A DNA stretch of 64,000 bases from positions 21,268 to 85,267 of the forward strand of contig CAJOLH010000003.1 of NCBI GenBank assembly GCA_905235375.1, given 5' to 3'. Shown in pieces: positions 8,373 to 17,930 of the stretch. The notes under the pieces are model-generated. The model was not told the origin of the DNA. It saw only the letters and a list, made by a program, of their open reading frames with translations, and ran no database searches. A program made the position numbers and the translations under genes. The DNA is from an uncultured Bacteroidales bacterium. GTDB lineage: Bacteria > Bacteroidota > Bacteroidia > Bacteroidales > UBA3663. The first letter of the stretch is position 1; each line of letters begins with the position of its first letter.

Positions 8373-9363
8373 GTGTTAGGCATTTTTCTATTGTTTTTCT
8401 CAGTTTCTCTTCCATAGTACCGCTGATAGTCCAACCTAAAGTTTCTATTTTTGTAGTATCAAAAACTGCACGTTTGATGGGTGTGAACTCCTTCTTATCA
8501 TAATCTGAAGGCAACTGCATAACGACCTTACGCCCAGCAATACGTGCAATCATTTCAGCCAGTTCACGTATAGTGACTACTGAATTCTTGTCAGCGATAT
8601 TATATGCCTCGTCACTTTTCCCCTTTAACAAAATATATAACAAGGCATTTACACAATCTTCTACATAGCACCATGAACGATATTGGGTTCCAGCGCTCTT
8701 CATAACGATGTCTTGACGGTTTAAGACATTACGAACAAATTGAGCATAGACTCGATTATCTGACTCTGTAAAATGTGGGCCATATGTATGACAAGGTCGA
8801 GCCACTACTACATCAGCTCCATATTCACTCGCATAACATATTGCCAAGGTCTCAGCTGTGCGCTTAGATGAGGGATAGCAGGAACGTGTACTTAGAATAT
8901 CGACATATCCATAACTATTCTCATCCAGAACCATAGATTCATTAACTCCATAAACTTCGCCTGTAGAGACATATAGAAATCGTTTCATATCATGTCTAAG
9001 TCCATATTCGATAAGGTTTGACACTCCATTGAGGTTTGATTTCATTACTTCCACAGGATTATTTACAAAGAAATTAGGACTTCCATTACTCGCCGCATGG
9101 ACAATGAAATGAAACGGGATGTCGCATTTCAAAGGATACGTCACATCCCCTTCTACAAAATGGAAACTTGCGTCAGAAGAATACTGACGGAATCGCGACC
9201 TGGCACGCTGTGCATTTCTGCCCAATGCATATACATGATAATCCTTCTGAGGATTCACCATCAGCATATCCACTAAGCAAGTGCCTATAAGACCTGTGGC
9301 GCCAGTCACAAGAATATTACATCCGGACAACTTCTCCCATGGGAGACTTTTTATTTCAGCCAT
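8359..9363 (-). CDS. NAD(P)-dependent extended SDR (sugar epimerase/dehydratase family)
   Basis: This is a 334-residue extended short-chain dehydrogenase. The Rossmann glycine motif GATGLIG lies at 21-27, the VSTGEVYG serine region at 132-139, and the catalytic Tyr163 and Lys167 occur in CYPSSK. A PCHTYGPHF segment follows, as in UDP-sugar epimerases and UDP-glucuronate decarboxylases. It is translated immediately after the cytidylyltransferase gene (13-nt overlap). That tight coupling recalls cytidylyltransferase plus reductase pairs that make CDP-alditols, for example the fused Bcs1 protein of Haemophilus. A nucleotide-sugar epimerase or dehydratase role is equally compatible. The substrate is unknown. 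Confidence 0.85.
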   Translation of the reverse strand: MAEIKSLPWEKLSGCNILVTGATGLIGTCLVDMLMVNPQKDYHVYALGRNAQRARSRFRQYSSDASFHFVEGDVTYPLKCDIPFHFIVHAASNGSPNFFVNNPVEVMKSNLNGVSNLIEYGLRHDMKRFLYVSTGEVYGVNESMVLDENSYGYVDILSTRSCYPSSKRTAETLAICYASEYGADVVVARPCHTYGPHFTESDNRVYAQFVRNVLNRQDIVMKSAGTQYRSWCYVEDCVNALLYILLKGKSDEAYNIADKNSVVTIRELAEMIARIAGRKVVMQLPSDYDKKEFTPIKRAVFDTTKIETLGWTISGTMEEKLRKTIEKCLTHGIL

Positions 9364-10073
9364 GATTCCTTTGCAGTATGCATCAATGCCTTAATCATTT
9401 CAATATCCTCGACAGTGGTTATCTTGATGTTCTTTTCGGAACCAGGGACGACATGCATCACACGGTCAGTTCCCAACTCGGCAATCAAAGTACAAGATGC
9501 CACTGAGTCCTTGATACCCTTTTGAGCAGCTTCATCATGTGCAGCTATGATATTGCCAAGACGAAATGTCTGAGGTGTCTGTGTGCGGATCAATGTATCA
9601 CGAGGAATGCTCGTTGTAGTCGTGAAACCGTCCTCACTCTTTAAGATAGCCTCGCGACACTGGATACCAGTGATTGCATATCCGTAAGCCTTACAAATGG
9701 CAATATTTGAAGAGATGATTTCCTGTGAAAGTAAGGGACGAACTGCATCATGAATCAACACAAGGTCCTCATCATCACAACCAACCTCCTTAAGACCAAA
9801 GATTCCATTATGAATCGACTCCATACCAGACTTACCACCAGAGAATATCCATTTCAGTTTAGTAATGCTAAACTGATTGGCGTATGACTGTAAAATAGTA
9901 TCCCATCCATGCAAACATACAACAGCAATCCCGTCAATATCGGGATGCTGCTCAAATGCTTTCATTGTATGAATAATGACAGGAGCACCATCAATGTGCA
10001 TAAACTGCTTGGGGATATCTTGCCCCATGCGGTTGCCTGATCCTCCAGCAATAATTAGTGCAATATTACTCAT
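9351..10073 (-). CDS. IspD/TarI-like cytidylyltransferase
   Basis: This 240-residue protein carries the CTP-binding signature AGGSGNRMG (9-17) followed by PKQ (21-23), then HDAVRP (108-113) and a KITT segment near the C-terminus, all shared by IspD and by TarI/Bcs1 CDP-ribitol synthases. Location inside a polysaccharide operon, coupled to an SDR and in company with LicD and a CDP-glycerol-transferase-like protein, argues for making a CDP-activated polyol or sugar for surface decoration, not for the MEP isoprenoid pathway. Whether a separate housekeeping ispD exists cannot be judged from this window. It overlaps the pyruvyltransferase gene by 8 nt. Confidence 0.85.
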   Translation of the reverse strand: MSNIALIIAGGSGNRMGQDIPKQFMHIDGAPVIIHTMKAFEQHPDIDGIAVVCLHGWDTILQSYANQFSITKLKWIFSGGKSGMESIHNGIFGLKEVGCDDEDLVLIHDAVRPLLSQEIISSNIAICKAYGYAITGIQCREAILKSEDGFTTTTSIPRDTLIRTQTPQTFRLGNIIAAHDEAAQKGIKDSVASCTLIAELGTDRVMHVVPGSEKNIKITTVEDIEMIKALMHTAKESWLK

Positions 10074-11064
10074 TATTAGTAAGGTTCGTAAAGATATTAT
10101 GATTATTCATATACCCATGCCTTTCAAGCAAATCGTGCATCCGGATATTCAAACCATCGGGTCGATCGAAAACCTTGAATGGAACCCCATAAATCATAGC
10201 GAATGCCGTTCCATGAAAAGAATTACTGATAACATACGTAGCGTTCTTTATCAAACTTACAAATGTTTCTGGTCCAGCATAGATAAAGTTCTTATCTGCA
10301 TATGAAAATTCTTTATGACTTATATTATAAATTTTTAGATTTTTGGAATAAGCAATCTTTTGAGCCTCAAATTTTATATCTTCGCTCACATAAAAATCAT
10401 AAACAAGCAAATATTTTTCTCCTGATCCTATCCCATCTGCTATTTCATCCCATTCTGTAGCAGAAAGTAAAAACACTGGGTCTTCTTGAACAGTTCCCTC
10501 AAAGCCTAAAAATTTCAATATGTTCAACGCAGATTGTTCTCTAACTGTTATTTTGTCAAAACGCATCAGGTTTGTTTTAACAAATTCCTCTGTCCCATGC
10601 TTCAATTCTTCTGTACCGAAACTTGCAGCGAAGCTTTCCCTACGTATGTCAGATGAACCGAAATCAAGATAATAGGCAGGATCTGAACCATTTGAGAGAG
10701 TGGTATTCCATATCTGATCGCTTCCTGCAATAAATAAATCTGCAGTTGGTGGATTTCTTCTTAAATCTCCTATATTATTATATTCTTGCTTTGTCAGTGG
10801 AATATATTTATGGGAAAAAGCATCGAAATACTTTCTTCTTTCAATATTTCTTTTTCTTGCAGGATAGTACAAGAACAATTTAACCCACTTTTTAATAGAC
10901 AATCCAGGCCAAAACCATGGTTTTGCATCTAAAGAACAGGAAGGGCGGTAATCAATCACCTCTACCTCATGACCCTGCTTCTGCAACCAATGAGACAATG
11001 CATAACATTGGAGCCTTGCGCCATGATTTACCGCATTCTGACATGTTATAATACATATTTTCAT
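10066..11064 (-). CDS. Polysaccharide pyruvyl transferase family protein
   Basis: The 332-residue protein has the family pattern: an N-terminal CQNAVNHGARLQCYAL loop, AGSDQIWN (113-120), VREQSAL near the middle, and SNSFHGTAFAMIYGVPF toward the C-terminus. Members transfer pyruvate from phosphoenolpyruvate to sugars as ketals, or act on related substrates, giving the polymer negative charge. It overlaps the GT4 gene before it by ATGA and the cytidylyltransferase after it by 8 nt. The acceptor sugar cannot be inferred. Confidence 0.9.
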   Translation of the reverse strand: MKICIITCQNAVNHGARLQCYALSHWLQKQGHEVEVIDYRPSCSLDAKPWFWPGLSIKKWVKLFLYYPARKRNIERRKYFDAFSHKYIPLTKQEYNNIGDLRRNPPTADLFIAGSDQIWNTTLSNGSDPAYYLDFGSSDIRRESFAASFGTEELKHGTEEFVKTNLMRFDKITVREQSALNILKFLGFEGTVQEDPVFLLSATEWDEIADGIGSGEKYLLVYDFYVSEDIKFEAQKIAYSKNLKIYNISHKEFSYADKNFIYAGPETFVSLIKNATYVISNSFHGTAFAMIYGVPFKVFDRPDGLNIRMHDLLERHGYMNNHNIFTNLTNNE

Positions 11065-12203
11065 GATAAAATAAGACTCATTACCTTTTGAGGCTCAGTA
11101 ATTGATGTTGTATTAACCTCAGCCCTTGTTGCATCAATCAGTTTCTCCCTCAATTTCACGTTTGAAGCTAAAAGCAAAATCTTTTCCGCGATGGATTCCG
11201 CATTCATTTCACAAATCAATCCGTTCTCGCCATCTCTAATCTGATTATAAACGACAGGGAAATTGGTACTAATGACTGGTTTATTCAGTATTCGCGCTTC
11301 ATTTAAAGTTAAACCGAATCCTTCGAACTTAGATGTCTGAACATATATATCAGCAGCTGCCATATAAGGATATGGATTTGGAGTCATCCCTACAAGGCTG
11401 ATAAAGTCTGACAATTCAAATATTGATACCATTCGACTAATCTCACTCTCCTTTTCGCCTCCACCAACAAAAAACCAATGGAAAAGAAGACCCTTTTCCC
11501 TCAGGATCATTGCCGCTTTCACAGCCAAATCGTATCCTTTAAGGGCAACCATTCTACCAACTGTAGTAATAATCAATTCATTTGCAGTTTTATTAAATTG
11601 CATTGATTCCTTGGACATATTCTTAATCAAATCTACATTCAAGACATCATAAACTGTATAAAGTTTTCGCCAATCCAAAAAATCAGACTGTCGGAGAACT
11701 TGACATAAAACATCAGAAACAGAAACTATCTGATCTATTCTGTCATAAAAAGGGCGATTAAAAGAAGGACGATATCCAACTTTGGTAATATCGGCATTAA
11801 TCCAGGCAATTTTCTTAGAAGCTTTTACTTTATTTACCAAATAATACGTCGGAAAACCTTGCTGATAAGAGATGCCTACATCATATTTCTTTGCTAATTC
11901 GTTATACGCTGTTGACATAGTTTGCCATCTTGATTCCGCCCCATGCCTTTGGGGCATCAGTTTGCGAAAGACTCGAAAACCCATCAGACAAACTTCATAC
12001 CAAAATCTGTAAGATTTAGGGTAATCCATAACATGTACTTGACTCGGAATATATTGTTCAAATACTCCTCCACGTCTAACAATCATCAAATCGACTTCAA
12101 TCTTTGAGTAATCTAAAAGAGGGAGCAAAGAAATTAGGCTCTTCTCTGCACCTCCGCAGGTTAGTGAATCTATGAGAAAAAGAACACTTTTTTTACTTCC
12201 CAT
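11061..12203 (-). CDS. Glycosyltransferase family 4
   Basis: This is a 380-residue GT-B enzyme when started at the ATG at 12203, giving [20 protein letters not shown], which fits the family. A longer frame to 12257 would add a hydrophobic leader that overlaps the acetyltransferase gene by 65 nt, so it is less likely. Motifs are [17 protein letters not shown], the donor block [18 protein letters not shown] and GENGLICE. It is less similar to the two GT4 genes near 2.9-6.9 kb than they are to each other. With this start it overlaps the upstream gene by 11 nt. The sugar donor is unknown. Confidence 0.9.
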   Translation of the reverse strand: MGSKKSVLFLIDSLTCGGAEKSLISLLPLLDYSKIEVDLMIVRRGGVFEQYIPSQVHVMDYPKSYRFWYEVCLMGFRVFRKLMPQRHGAESRWQTMSTAYNELAKKYDVGISYQQGFPTYYLVNKVKASKKIAWINADITKVGYRPSFNRPFYDRIDQIVSVSDVLCQVLRQSDFLDWRKLYTVYDVLNVDLIKNMSKESMQFNKTANELIITTVGRMVALKGYDLAVKAAMILREKGLLFHWFFVGGGEKESEISRMVSIFELSDFISLVGMTPNPYPYMAAADIYVQTSKFEGFGLTLNEARILNKPVISTNFPVVYNQIRDGENGLICEMNAESIAEKILLLASNVKLREKLIDATRAEVNTTSITEPQKVMSLILS

Positions 12204-12780
12204 ACTTTGCAATAAATGAAGGTATATCAAGCTTAAAATCAGCAATCCGAGCTTCAAGAATGGAATCTTTCCAATCCCACCAAGCTATTTCTGACATTTT
12301 ATTTGCCTCTTCCTCTGTACACTTTCTTTTCACTAACCTAGCAGGCACTCCAGCAACTACACAATATGATGGCACATCTGAAACGACAACAGCACCCGCA
12401 GCGACTGTTGCACCATCTCCAATCTTAACGCCGTTGAGAATAATTACATCTAATCCTATCCATACGTCATTTCCTATTTCAATTCCGGCTTTATTACTTA
12501 TTAGATTTGAATGAAAAGGGTAATTTGAGACCGTGTTGTAGGAATGTTTCCCATCGTCAATAATAAATTTTACGCCATAAGAAATGGAACAATATTTACC
12601 AATAATAAGTTTGTGACTGGACCATCGATAAACAATTGCATTATTGTCGTATGACTTATAGCCAATTAATGAATTATTATCCTCTTTTAAATAATGATTG
12701 TCACACACCCATTGAATATGATTTTGACCAATTCCTAATAATTTCCAAAAATAAAAACGAATTTTGCTTAAAAATATCAT
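12193..12780 (-). CDS. Hexapeptide-repeat O-acetyltransferase (xenobiotic acetyltransferase/CatB type)
   Basis: This is a 195-residue left-handed beta-helix protein with isoleucine-patch repeats such as [20 protein letters not shown] and [14 protein letters not shown], followed by [15 protein letters not shown]. The [14 protein letters not shown] segment with a catalytic-type His is typical of the CatB/XAT branch that acetylates sugars or antibiotics using acetyl-CoA. In this context it most probably acetylates a sugar residue of the repeat unit in the cytoplasm. It follows the CDP-glycerol-transferase-like gene by 15 nt. Confidence 0.9.
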   Translation of the reverse strand: MIFLSKIRFYFWKLLGIGQNHIQWVCDNHYLKEDNNSLIGYKSYDNNAIVYRWSSHKLIIGKYCSISYGVKFIIDDGKHSYNTVSNYPFHSNLISNKAGIEIGNDVWIGLDVIILNGVKIGDGATVAAGAVVVSDVPSYCVVAGVPARLVKRKCTEEEANKMSEIAWWDWKDSILEARIADFKLDIPSFIAKYGK

Positions 12781-12795
12781 AGTTTTGGTAAGTTA

Positions 12796-13998
12796 TTAAG
12801 ACTTGTATCCGATAATAGAATTAATAATATTATTTGATGCAGAATTACCAAAAGGGGGCAGAAGGCATTCACTATAAAATCTCATTCTTAGATCCTTCAT
12901 ATAATCATTCCCTTCTATAACATTGTTAATAAAAAGTTCGATATCTTCAGAGTTCCGTCCAATATAGTGTAAATCAAAAGCCCTCTTTCCAAATTCGTTT
13001 AGTTCATCAGTTCGAAATTTTTTGTTAACTAGATACATTACAGGCTTTTTTGTATAGTGATATTCGACCATAAACGAACCACAATCATGAATCATGGCAT
13101 CCGAATATAAAAACAAAGAGACATATGTGCCTAAAATCAATTGTGTATTATCTCTATTCTCCCATTTCAAATAATAAATATCAGTCTTCTCCTTTCCCCA
13201 TATTTGATATAATTTAGCTTTTAATACAGGATGTGGTTTGAATGCGATTTGAATTTTATTTTCGTATTTTTGAGCCAATAACAACATTGTATCGAAATAT
13301 TCTAAAAAAGTGGAATGGCATACAAATTGATTATCAAAAATAGTATGATGAGGAGCCCAAATAATCCTTTTCTTCTTTCCTATCTGTTGTTTCCATGGAT
13401 CTTTGTATAAAAATTGTTGGTAAAATAAATCGGAAGATGGCAACCCAGTTACGATGCAATTGCGACCTTTATTCTTCATAATCTTTGAGACATTTTTTGC
13501 CGCTAACGAATTTTCATAATAAACTTGCCAAGCAATATTAAGCATTGGTGTGTCAATGAACCATTTGGCGTCAGTCGTGTGATAAGCGTATGGTACAAAG
13601 CAATAAAGAGATAAAAAATTCTTTTTAATATTTCCACTATATGGTTCTTGACAAAAAAGGATATCAGGTCTTGTATAATCAGATTTCTTCTTGCTAGTAT
13701 CTAATTCAAAATAATTATACTTTTGTCTCTCTAAATAATTTCTCAACACAACTGATTCTTGATTATCTCCGAAAGAATTAGGCTCGACATAAATTACAGG
13801 AGAAAATCGCGGATGGCATAACATTGTCCGAAATAAAAATTCAGTTTTCCATTTTCCCAAATCTGATATAACAAATGCAACTTTAATTACTTTCTTACTA
13901 CGAATTTGCTGGATTCGAATAGGGAGATAAAAAAATCTATAGATATAGATGAAAATATAATAAATTATATATTTAAAAAATGATGTCTTTAATCTCAT
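12796..13998 (-). CDS. CDP-glycerol glycerophosphotransferase-like protein (TagF/TagB family)
   Basis: The 400-residue protein begins with a hydrophobic, Tyr/Phe-rich segment (about 8-27) that probably tethers it to the membrane, then a GT-B-like body. Features resembling teichoic-acid polymerases are APHHT (215-219), FKPHP (253-257) and SDAMIHDCGSF (299-309) followed by YTKKPVMYL. These are the positions of the catalytic His and the serine-containing motif in TagF. The fold is also used by other CDP- and CMP-dependent transferases, so the exact donor (CDP-glycerol, CDP-ribitol or another) is open. The coding sequence is very AT-rich even for this operon, suggesting a separate origin. Confidence 0.75.
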   Translation of the reverse strand: MRLKTSFFKYIIYYIFIYIYRFFYLPIRIQQIRSKKVIKVAFVISDLGKWKTEFLFRTMLCHPRFSPVIYVEPNSFGDNQESVVLRNYLERQKYNYFELDTSKKKSDYTRPDILFCQEPYSGNIKKNFLSLYCFVPYAYHTTDAKWFIDTPMLNIAWQVYYENSLAAKNVSKIMKNKGRNCIVTGLPSSDLFYQQFLYKDPWKQQIGKKKRIIWAPHHTIFDNQFVCHSTFLEYFDTMLLLAQKYENKIQIAFKPHPVLKAKLYQIWGKEKTDIYYLKWENRDNTQLILGTYVSLFLYSDAMIHDCGSFMVEYHYTKKPVMYLVNKKFRTDELNEFGKRAFDLHYIGRNSEDIELFINNVIEGNDYMKDLRMRFYSECLLPPFGNSASNNIINSIIGYKS

Positions 13999-14033
13999 AA
14001 AAATTCGAAAGTTAAACTAAGCACATCAACAAT

Positions 14034-15113
14034 TCATAATTTCTGCATGAAACTCAAAAATTTCTTAACACTCGTTATTATCCTTAAAACATATAAATGG
14101 GGCTTTTTCCAAATACTTTTCATATTATTTTCAACATGTGTATAAAATGAAGCTGCATCGCCGTTTATGATATACTCGATAGACTCTTTATCCGTATATT
14201 TACTGTTTTGAAGCATACTTAATTTTTTATAAACAGGATTCTGAATCTCTTTATTTAAAGCTTCAATATTGTCTTCTCTTTGATTCGGTCTTCGAGTACA
14301 ACAAACATAAATATAATACTTCAAATAATTGGCCAACTCAGCATTTTGGTAAAAAATGGCTTTATCATAGTGCATCTCAGATATAGTTGCCATCTTTATA
14401 TTGTATAGTAATCTAGCACTTTCCAACCAATTCTCAAAATATTTTTCAGAGAAAGTAGGTACTCCTACATTATAATTGTAAACTACTTTATTTACTGCAT
14501 ACAAGCAATTTATATGAGGGAAAATACGCATGCTCATTAGTAAATCTTCTCCAAATTTTAACCCTGAAGGTTTAATATTAGCTGATTTGACAACAGATGT
14601 CCGAAATAAAATAGCATAAAGATGGATTGGCAATATATTGGCACCAAAATAAGACAAGTAGTATTTAGACATTAACTCATCATGATGAATAAGCCGTTCC
14701 ATCCAATCTCTTTCGAAGGGACTTTCCTTTGAAAATAACCAATGATGAAAAATTTTTTTTATTTTACCAATCACGACATCAGCTCCTGATTTTTGGGAAA
14801 TCGTAATCAAGGTCTCTAAAGCATCCTTTTCAATCCAATCGTCAGAGTCAATAAACATAATATATTCACCTGTAACAACTTGAATTGCAGAATAACGTGC
14901 CATATCAACACCTTCGTTGACAACTTTATCTATCAACTTAATTCTAAGATCTTTAGCTTTCCATTCTTGAACCAAAGAATTTGTCACATCATCAGTTGAA
15001 TGATCGTTAACCAATATAATTTCAAGATCTCTATAGGTTTGGTTTACAACAGAATTCAGACATTTATTTAATGCCTTTCCTGTATTATAAACAGGAATTA
15101 TTAAACTTATCAT
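14034..15113 (-). CDS. Glycosyltransferase family 2
   Basis: The protein has 359 residues from the ATG at 15113 (MISLIIPVYNTGKALNKCL). A TTG 15 nt upstream is a poorer start. It contains ILVNDHSTDD and MFIDSDDWIEKDAL, the nucleotide-binding Asp and the DxD-type metal site of GT2. It is flanked upstream by a 272-nt non-coding gap and downstream by 35 nt before the CDP-glycerol-transferase-like gene. The C-terminal half is lysine- and tyrosine-rich and diverged. Base composition is strongly AT-rich. The donor is unknown. Confidence 0.9.
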   Translation of the reverse strand: MISLIIPVYNTGKALNKCLNSVVNQTYRDLEIILVNDHSTDDVTNSLVQEWKAKDLRIKLIDKVVNEGVDMARYSAIQVVTGEYIMFIDSDDWIEKDALETLITISQKSGADVVIGKIKKIFHHWLFSKESPFERDWMERLIHHDELMSKYYLSYFGANILPIHLYAILFRTSVVKSANIKPSGLKFGEDLLMSMRIFPHINCLYAVNKVVYNYNVGVPTFSEKYFENWLESARLLYNIKMATISEMHYDKAIFYQNAELANYLKYYIYVCCTRRPNQREDNIEALNKEIQNPVYKKLSMLQNSKYTDKESIEYIINGDAASFYTHVENNMKSIWKKPHLYVLRIITSVKKFLSFMQKL

Positions 15114-15122
15114 ATAAATTAA

Positions 15123-15325
15123 TGCCAAAAATTATTCGACCAAATAATACTACTCGTCACAAAATAACTGCAAAAGAAACAAGGTTATCTAAAGTCTCCC
15201 ATAGAAATATATTTGATAAAATAATACTAAGATCAAGTATAGCAAGTGTTTTTTATACGGCTATTATCGCTGCTATTGTGAATATTTCGACAAAAGAAAG
15301 TTTACCATTTCTTGCAGATTTATAA
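15123..15325 (+). CDS. Possible small ORF on the opposite strand (67 residues), uncertain
   Basis: An ATG at 15123 opens 67 codons ending at 15325, the only sizeable plus-strand frame in a gap of the otherwise minus-strand operon. The peptide is basic at the N-terminus and has one hydrophobic stretch (SSIASVFYTAIIAAIVNIS, about residues 40-58) that could span a membrane. No promoter of the TAnnTTTG type was seen in front of it and I do not recognise a family. It may be a gene remnant or chance. Confidence 0.25.
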
Positions 15326-15333
15326 AACTCTTG

Positions 15334-15358
15334 ACTATATTACTAACAATAATATAGT
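15334..15358. other. AT-rich hairpin in operon gap
   Basis: The arms ACTATATTA and TAATATAGT form a 9-bp perfect stem with a 7-nt loop, 28 nt past the stop of the GT2 gene at 15386-16498. On the minus strand it is followed by only a weak T run. It could attenuate or process the long transcript rather than end it. Confidence 0.35.
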
Positions 15359-15385
15359 ATTTACACTTACTAAACTCTAATTAAT

Positions 15386-16498
15386 TTAAGTATACATCAA
15401 AGTACGTACTGAATATTTTTCCATAAAAATAAGCCTATAAAAAAATCTTAATCCAGGAATCCTACTTTTCCGTATCAATAGGTCTATTTTTCCACGAATT
15501 GAATAATTATTGATAATATCTGAAAAATAGTTAAGATAAAAATTGAGGTCGGTTTTAGATAAAAGGCGACGACTAGGAATGTTTCGATCAATATGATCAA
15601 ATATTTTATCTCGGAAAACCTCATTAAATTCAGGAAAATCTTTTCCAAATCCCTCAAACATCAAGACTTGAGACATGATAGTCTCTAATTTTTGTATAGA
15701 GCAAGCCCCCCTAAACCGCTGTCCTGACCATGAAGTAGAGTAACCTCTTCTATAAACCGACATGATATTGTCAAAGTAAAAGACCTTACCTTTCATTGCA
15801 CACATGATTTGGAGAGGATAATCACCCACTTTGCATTGTAACCAATAATCGGGTTTATTTTCACTAATCTCGCGACGATGAACAATACTACACGTAGAAA
15901 TAAATAAACCAGTTCTACGTATAATATCTTTAGGGTCAACAGTTTGACTTTGGTCGTAACAATAGTATTCTCCAATAAACTTTTTATGGTACTCTGAATA
16001 AATTTTAACCCTATTACACACCATAGTATAATTTGGATGATAGTCAAGAAAATCAACTTGGCATTGCAATTTGTCTGTCGTAATCCAGTAGTCATCTCCC
16101 TCGCATAAGGCAATGTATTTCACATTAGACCTCCATTCTTTCAGATATAGTAGCTTTGATTTCTTTTGATAATGATTTTCCTTTAAAAACAAAACTGAAA
16201 AAAAACAATTAGGATTGGACTTGTGTCGCGCAAATATTAAGGTATAATCATTAGTTTCCTCAAAACGAGAATTGTTTTTATCTTCCAACAAGAAGTTTTT
16301 CTGAAGATAGTTTGAGATTACCTCCTGCTCGTTATCAGTACTAGCATCATCTACAATTGTACAAACGAAGGGGAAGTTAGTTCGTTGTTTGCAAAAACCA
16401 TTCATAGCATCTTCTATAAAAGCTGAATGGTTATATGTCATGCAACTGACACACACTTTAAACTTAATTTCTTCCATATTTCTTTGTGACATTTTCAT
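15386..16498 (-). CDS. Glycosyltransferase family 2
   Basis: The 370-residue protein contains VSCMTYNHSAFIEDAMNGF and CTIVDDASTDNEQEVI, the start of a GT2 catalytic domain of the type that expects an interrupted YNH motif, then CEGDDYW as the metal-binding site near residue 135. The start overlaps the end of the flippase gene by 35 nt; an alternative ATG at 16477 would reduce this to 14 nt. A 257-nt gap with a hairpin follows before the next minus-strand gene. The donor is unknown. Confidence 0.88.
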   Translation of the reverse strand: MKMSQRNMEEIKFKVCVSCMTYNHSAFIEDAMNGFCKQRTNFPFVCTIVDDASTDNEQEVISNYLQKNFLLEDKNNSRFEETNDYTLIFARHKSNPNCFFSVLFLKENHYQKKSKLLYLKEWRSNVKYIALCEGDDYWITTDKLQCQVDFLDYHPNYTMVCNRVKIYSEYHKKFIGEYYCYDQSQTVDPKDIIRRTGLFISTCSIVHRREISENKPDYWLQCKVGDYPLQIMCAMKGKVFYFDNIMSVYRRGYSTSWSGQRFRGACSIQKLETIMSQVLMFEGFGKDFPEFNEVFRDKIFDHIDRNIPSRRLLSKTDLNFYLNYFSDIINNYSIRGKIDLLIRKSRIPGLRFFYRLIFMEKYSVRTLMYT

Positions 16499-17921
16499 GC
16501 AGTAATAATTTTACGTATGCAAATTCTTTAGACTTGAAAATCGTTGAAATAAAAAGATAATAGGCAATACCAAGAATGATACCGACCAACAACTGAATAA
16601 GCATATTAGGGATTAATAATGTTATACCATATACTAACGCTCCCATGGATAATGAATAAAGGAAAGATGGCAGCAAATCCCTCACCTGCAAGAAAAATCC
16701 GACTTGAATCAGTTTACCGGTATAATAAGTGTTCAAATATAAGGAAATATATGATACTATAACACTACCAATACACATAGCCAATATGCTATAACGCATA
16801 GTGATTAAAAGGATAGAAAGTGCTAAAATTTTCTTAATAATTTCAAGCCTTAAGAACAAATCCGACCGCCCCTTCACTTGAAGAAGGTTAAGGTTCAAAA
16901 CATGAATGGGGCGCAACATAGAAGAAAAACAAACTACTATTAAATATGGAATAGACGCAGCCCACTTCTCAGTGATAAGAACTAAAATCACCGGCTTGGC
17001 TAAAGCGGCCAAACCCATTAGCATAGGGAAAATAACATAACCTGAGACCCTGATGAGCCTTCGATATGCTTCTCGCAAACGAGCATCATCGTCTTGTATC
17101 GAACATAAGACAGGAAATGTTACACTTCCAAGAACTCCTTGGAAAGTGTTTGTAGGCAGAGAAGCGTATTGCTTCGCTCGGGAATAGTAACCTAAGTCAA
17201 TGGCTGAATACACCTTGCCTATAATCATCGGATAAATATTGATCCAAGTCTTATCTAATAAAGCTGAAAATAGCAACTTGGAACCATACGAAAAATATTC
17301 CTTCCATATTTTCCATGAAAAATCGATTTTAGGACGCCAGCGCTGAAAATACCAATATAAGCCAAATTTAAGGAAAGGAACTATAAAATTAGGGTAAATA
17401 AGCGACCAAACTCCAAACCCTAAAAATGCAAAGATGATTGTAGCAATACCAACGGTAACATTATTGACAACACTAATAAAACTGTATGCTTTGAACTGGA
17501 GATTGATGCGAAGGCGTGCCCCCTGTACCGCATTGACAGAATTGAGAATCAATAAAAATGCATTTGCCCGAACTATGTCTTTAAGTATAGATTCGTTATA
17601 AAAACTTGCAATCCATGGAGCACCAAGGTAAAGCAAAAAAGCAAAAATAGAGGTTAAAACAACATTTGTAACAAAAACAGTAGAATAATCAATTTCCGTG
17701 CGCTGTTTCTTCCGCATCAGTGCATTTCCAAACCCAGAGTCAATGAACACACCAGCAATGGCAAAGAAAATCTGGGTCATGGCAATCAAGCCATAATCCT
17801 TGGGCACAAGAAGACGAGCAAGAATAATACCCTGAATGAAACCAAATCCCTCAAGTGAAAAATGTTGAGCAAAGGTCCAAATCATTCCCGCAAACGTCTT
17901 TTGCTGTAGATTGTCTGCCAT
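16464..17921 (-). CDS. Wzx-type lipopolysaccharide/oligosaccharide flippase (WzxC-like)
   Basis: This is a 485-residue polytopic protein with about 12-14 hydrophobic segments and the MOP-superfamily start TFAGMIWTFAQHFSLEGFGF followed by GIILARLLVPKDYGLIAMT. Sequence character (an early DSGFGNALMRKK and long basic loops) matches the WzxC/TuaB branch, which moves undecaprenyl-pyrophosphate-linked repeat units to the periplasmic face. A second, different flippase lies at 22134-23660 in the same operon. It is followed directly by a GT2 gene and preceded by an acyltransferase gene 9 nt away. Confidence 0.92.
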   Translation of the reverse strand: MADNLQQKTFAGMIWTFAQHFSLEGFGFIQGIILARLLVPKDYGLIAMTQIFFAIAGVFIDSGFGNALMRKKQRTEIDYSTVFVTNVVLTSIFAFLLYLGAPWIASFYNESILKDIVRANAFLLILNSVNAVQGARLRINLQFKAYSFISVVNNVTVGIATIIFAFLGFGVWSLIYPNFIVPFLKFGLYWYFQRWRPKIDFSWKIWKEYFSYGSKLLFSALLDKTWINIYPMIIGKVYSAIDLGYYSRAKQYASLPTNTFQGVLGSVTFPVLCSIQDDDARLREAYRRLIRVSGYVIFPMLMGLAALAKPVILVLITEKWAASIPYLIVVCFSSMLRPIHVLNLNLLQVKGRSDLFLRLEIIKKILALSILLITMRYSILAMCIGSVIVSYISLYLNTYYTGKLIQVGFFLQVRDLLPSFLYSLSMGALVYGITLLIPNMLIQLLVGIILGIAYYLFISTIFKSKEFAYVKLLLHENVTKKYGRN

Positions 17922-17930
17922 TTTACTCTT

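Noticed and set aside
9351..10073. Housekeeping ispD of the isoprenoid pathway
   Set aside because: Motifs fit IspD but also TarI-type enzymes; the coupled SDR, LicD and polysaccharide context argue against a housekeeping role, so the symbol was not assigned.
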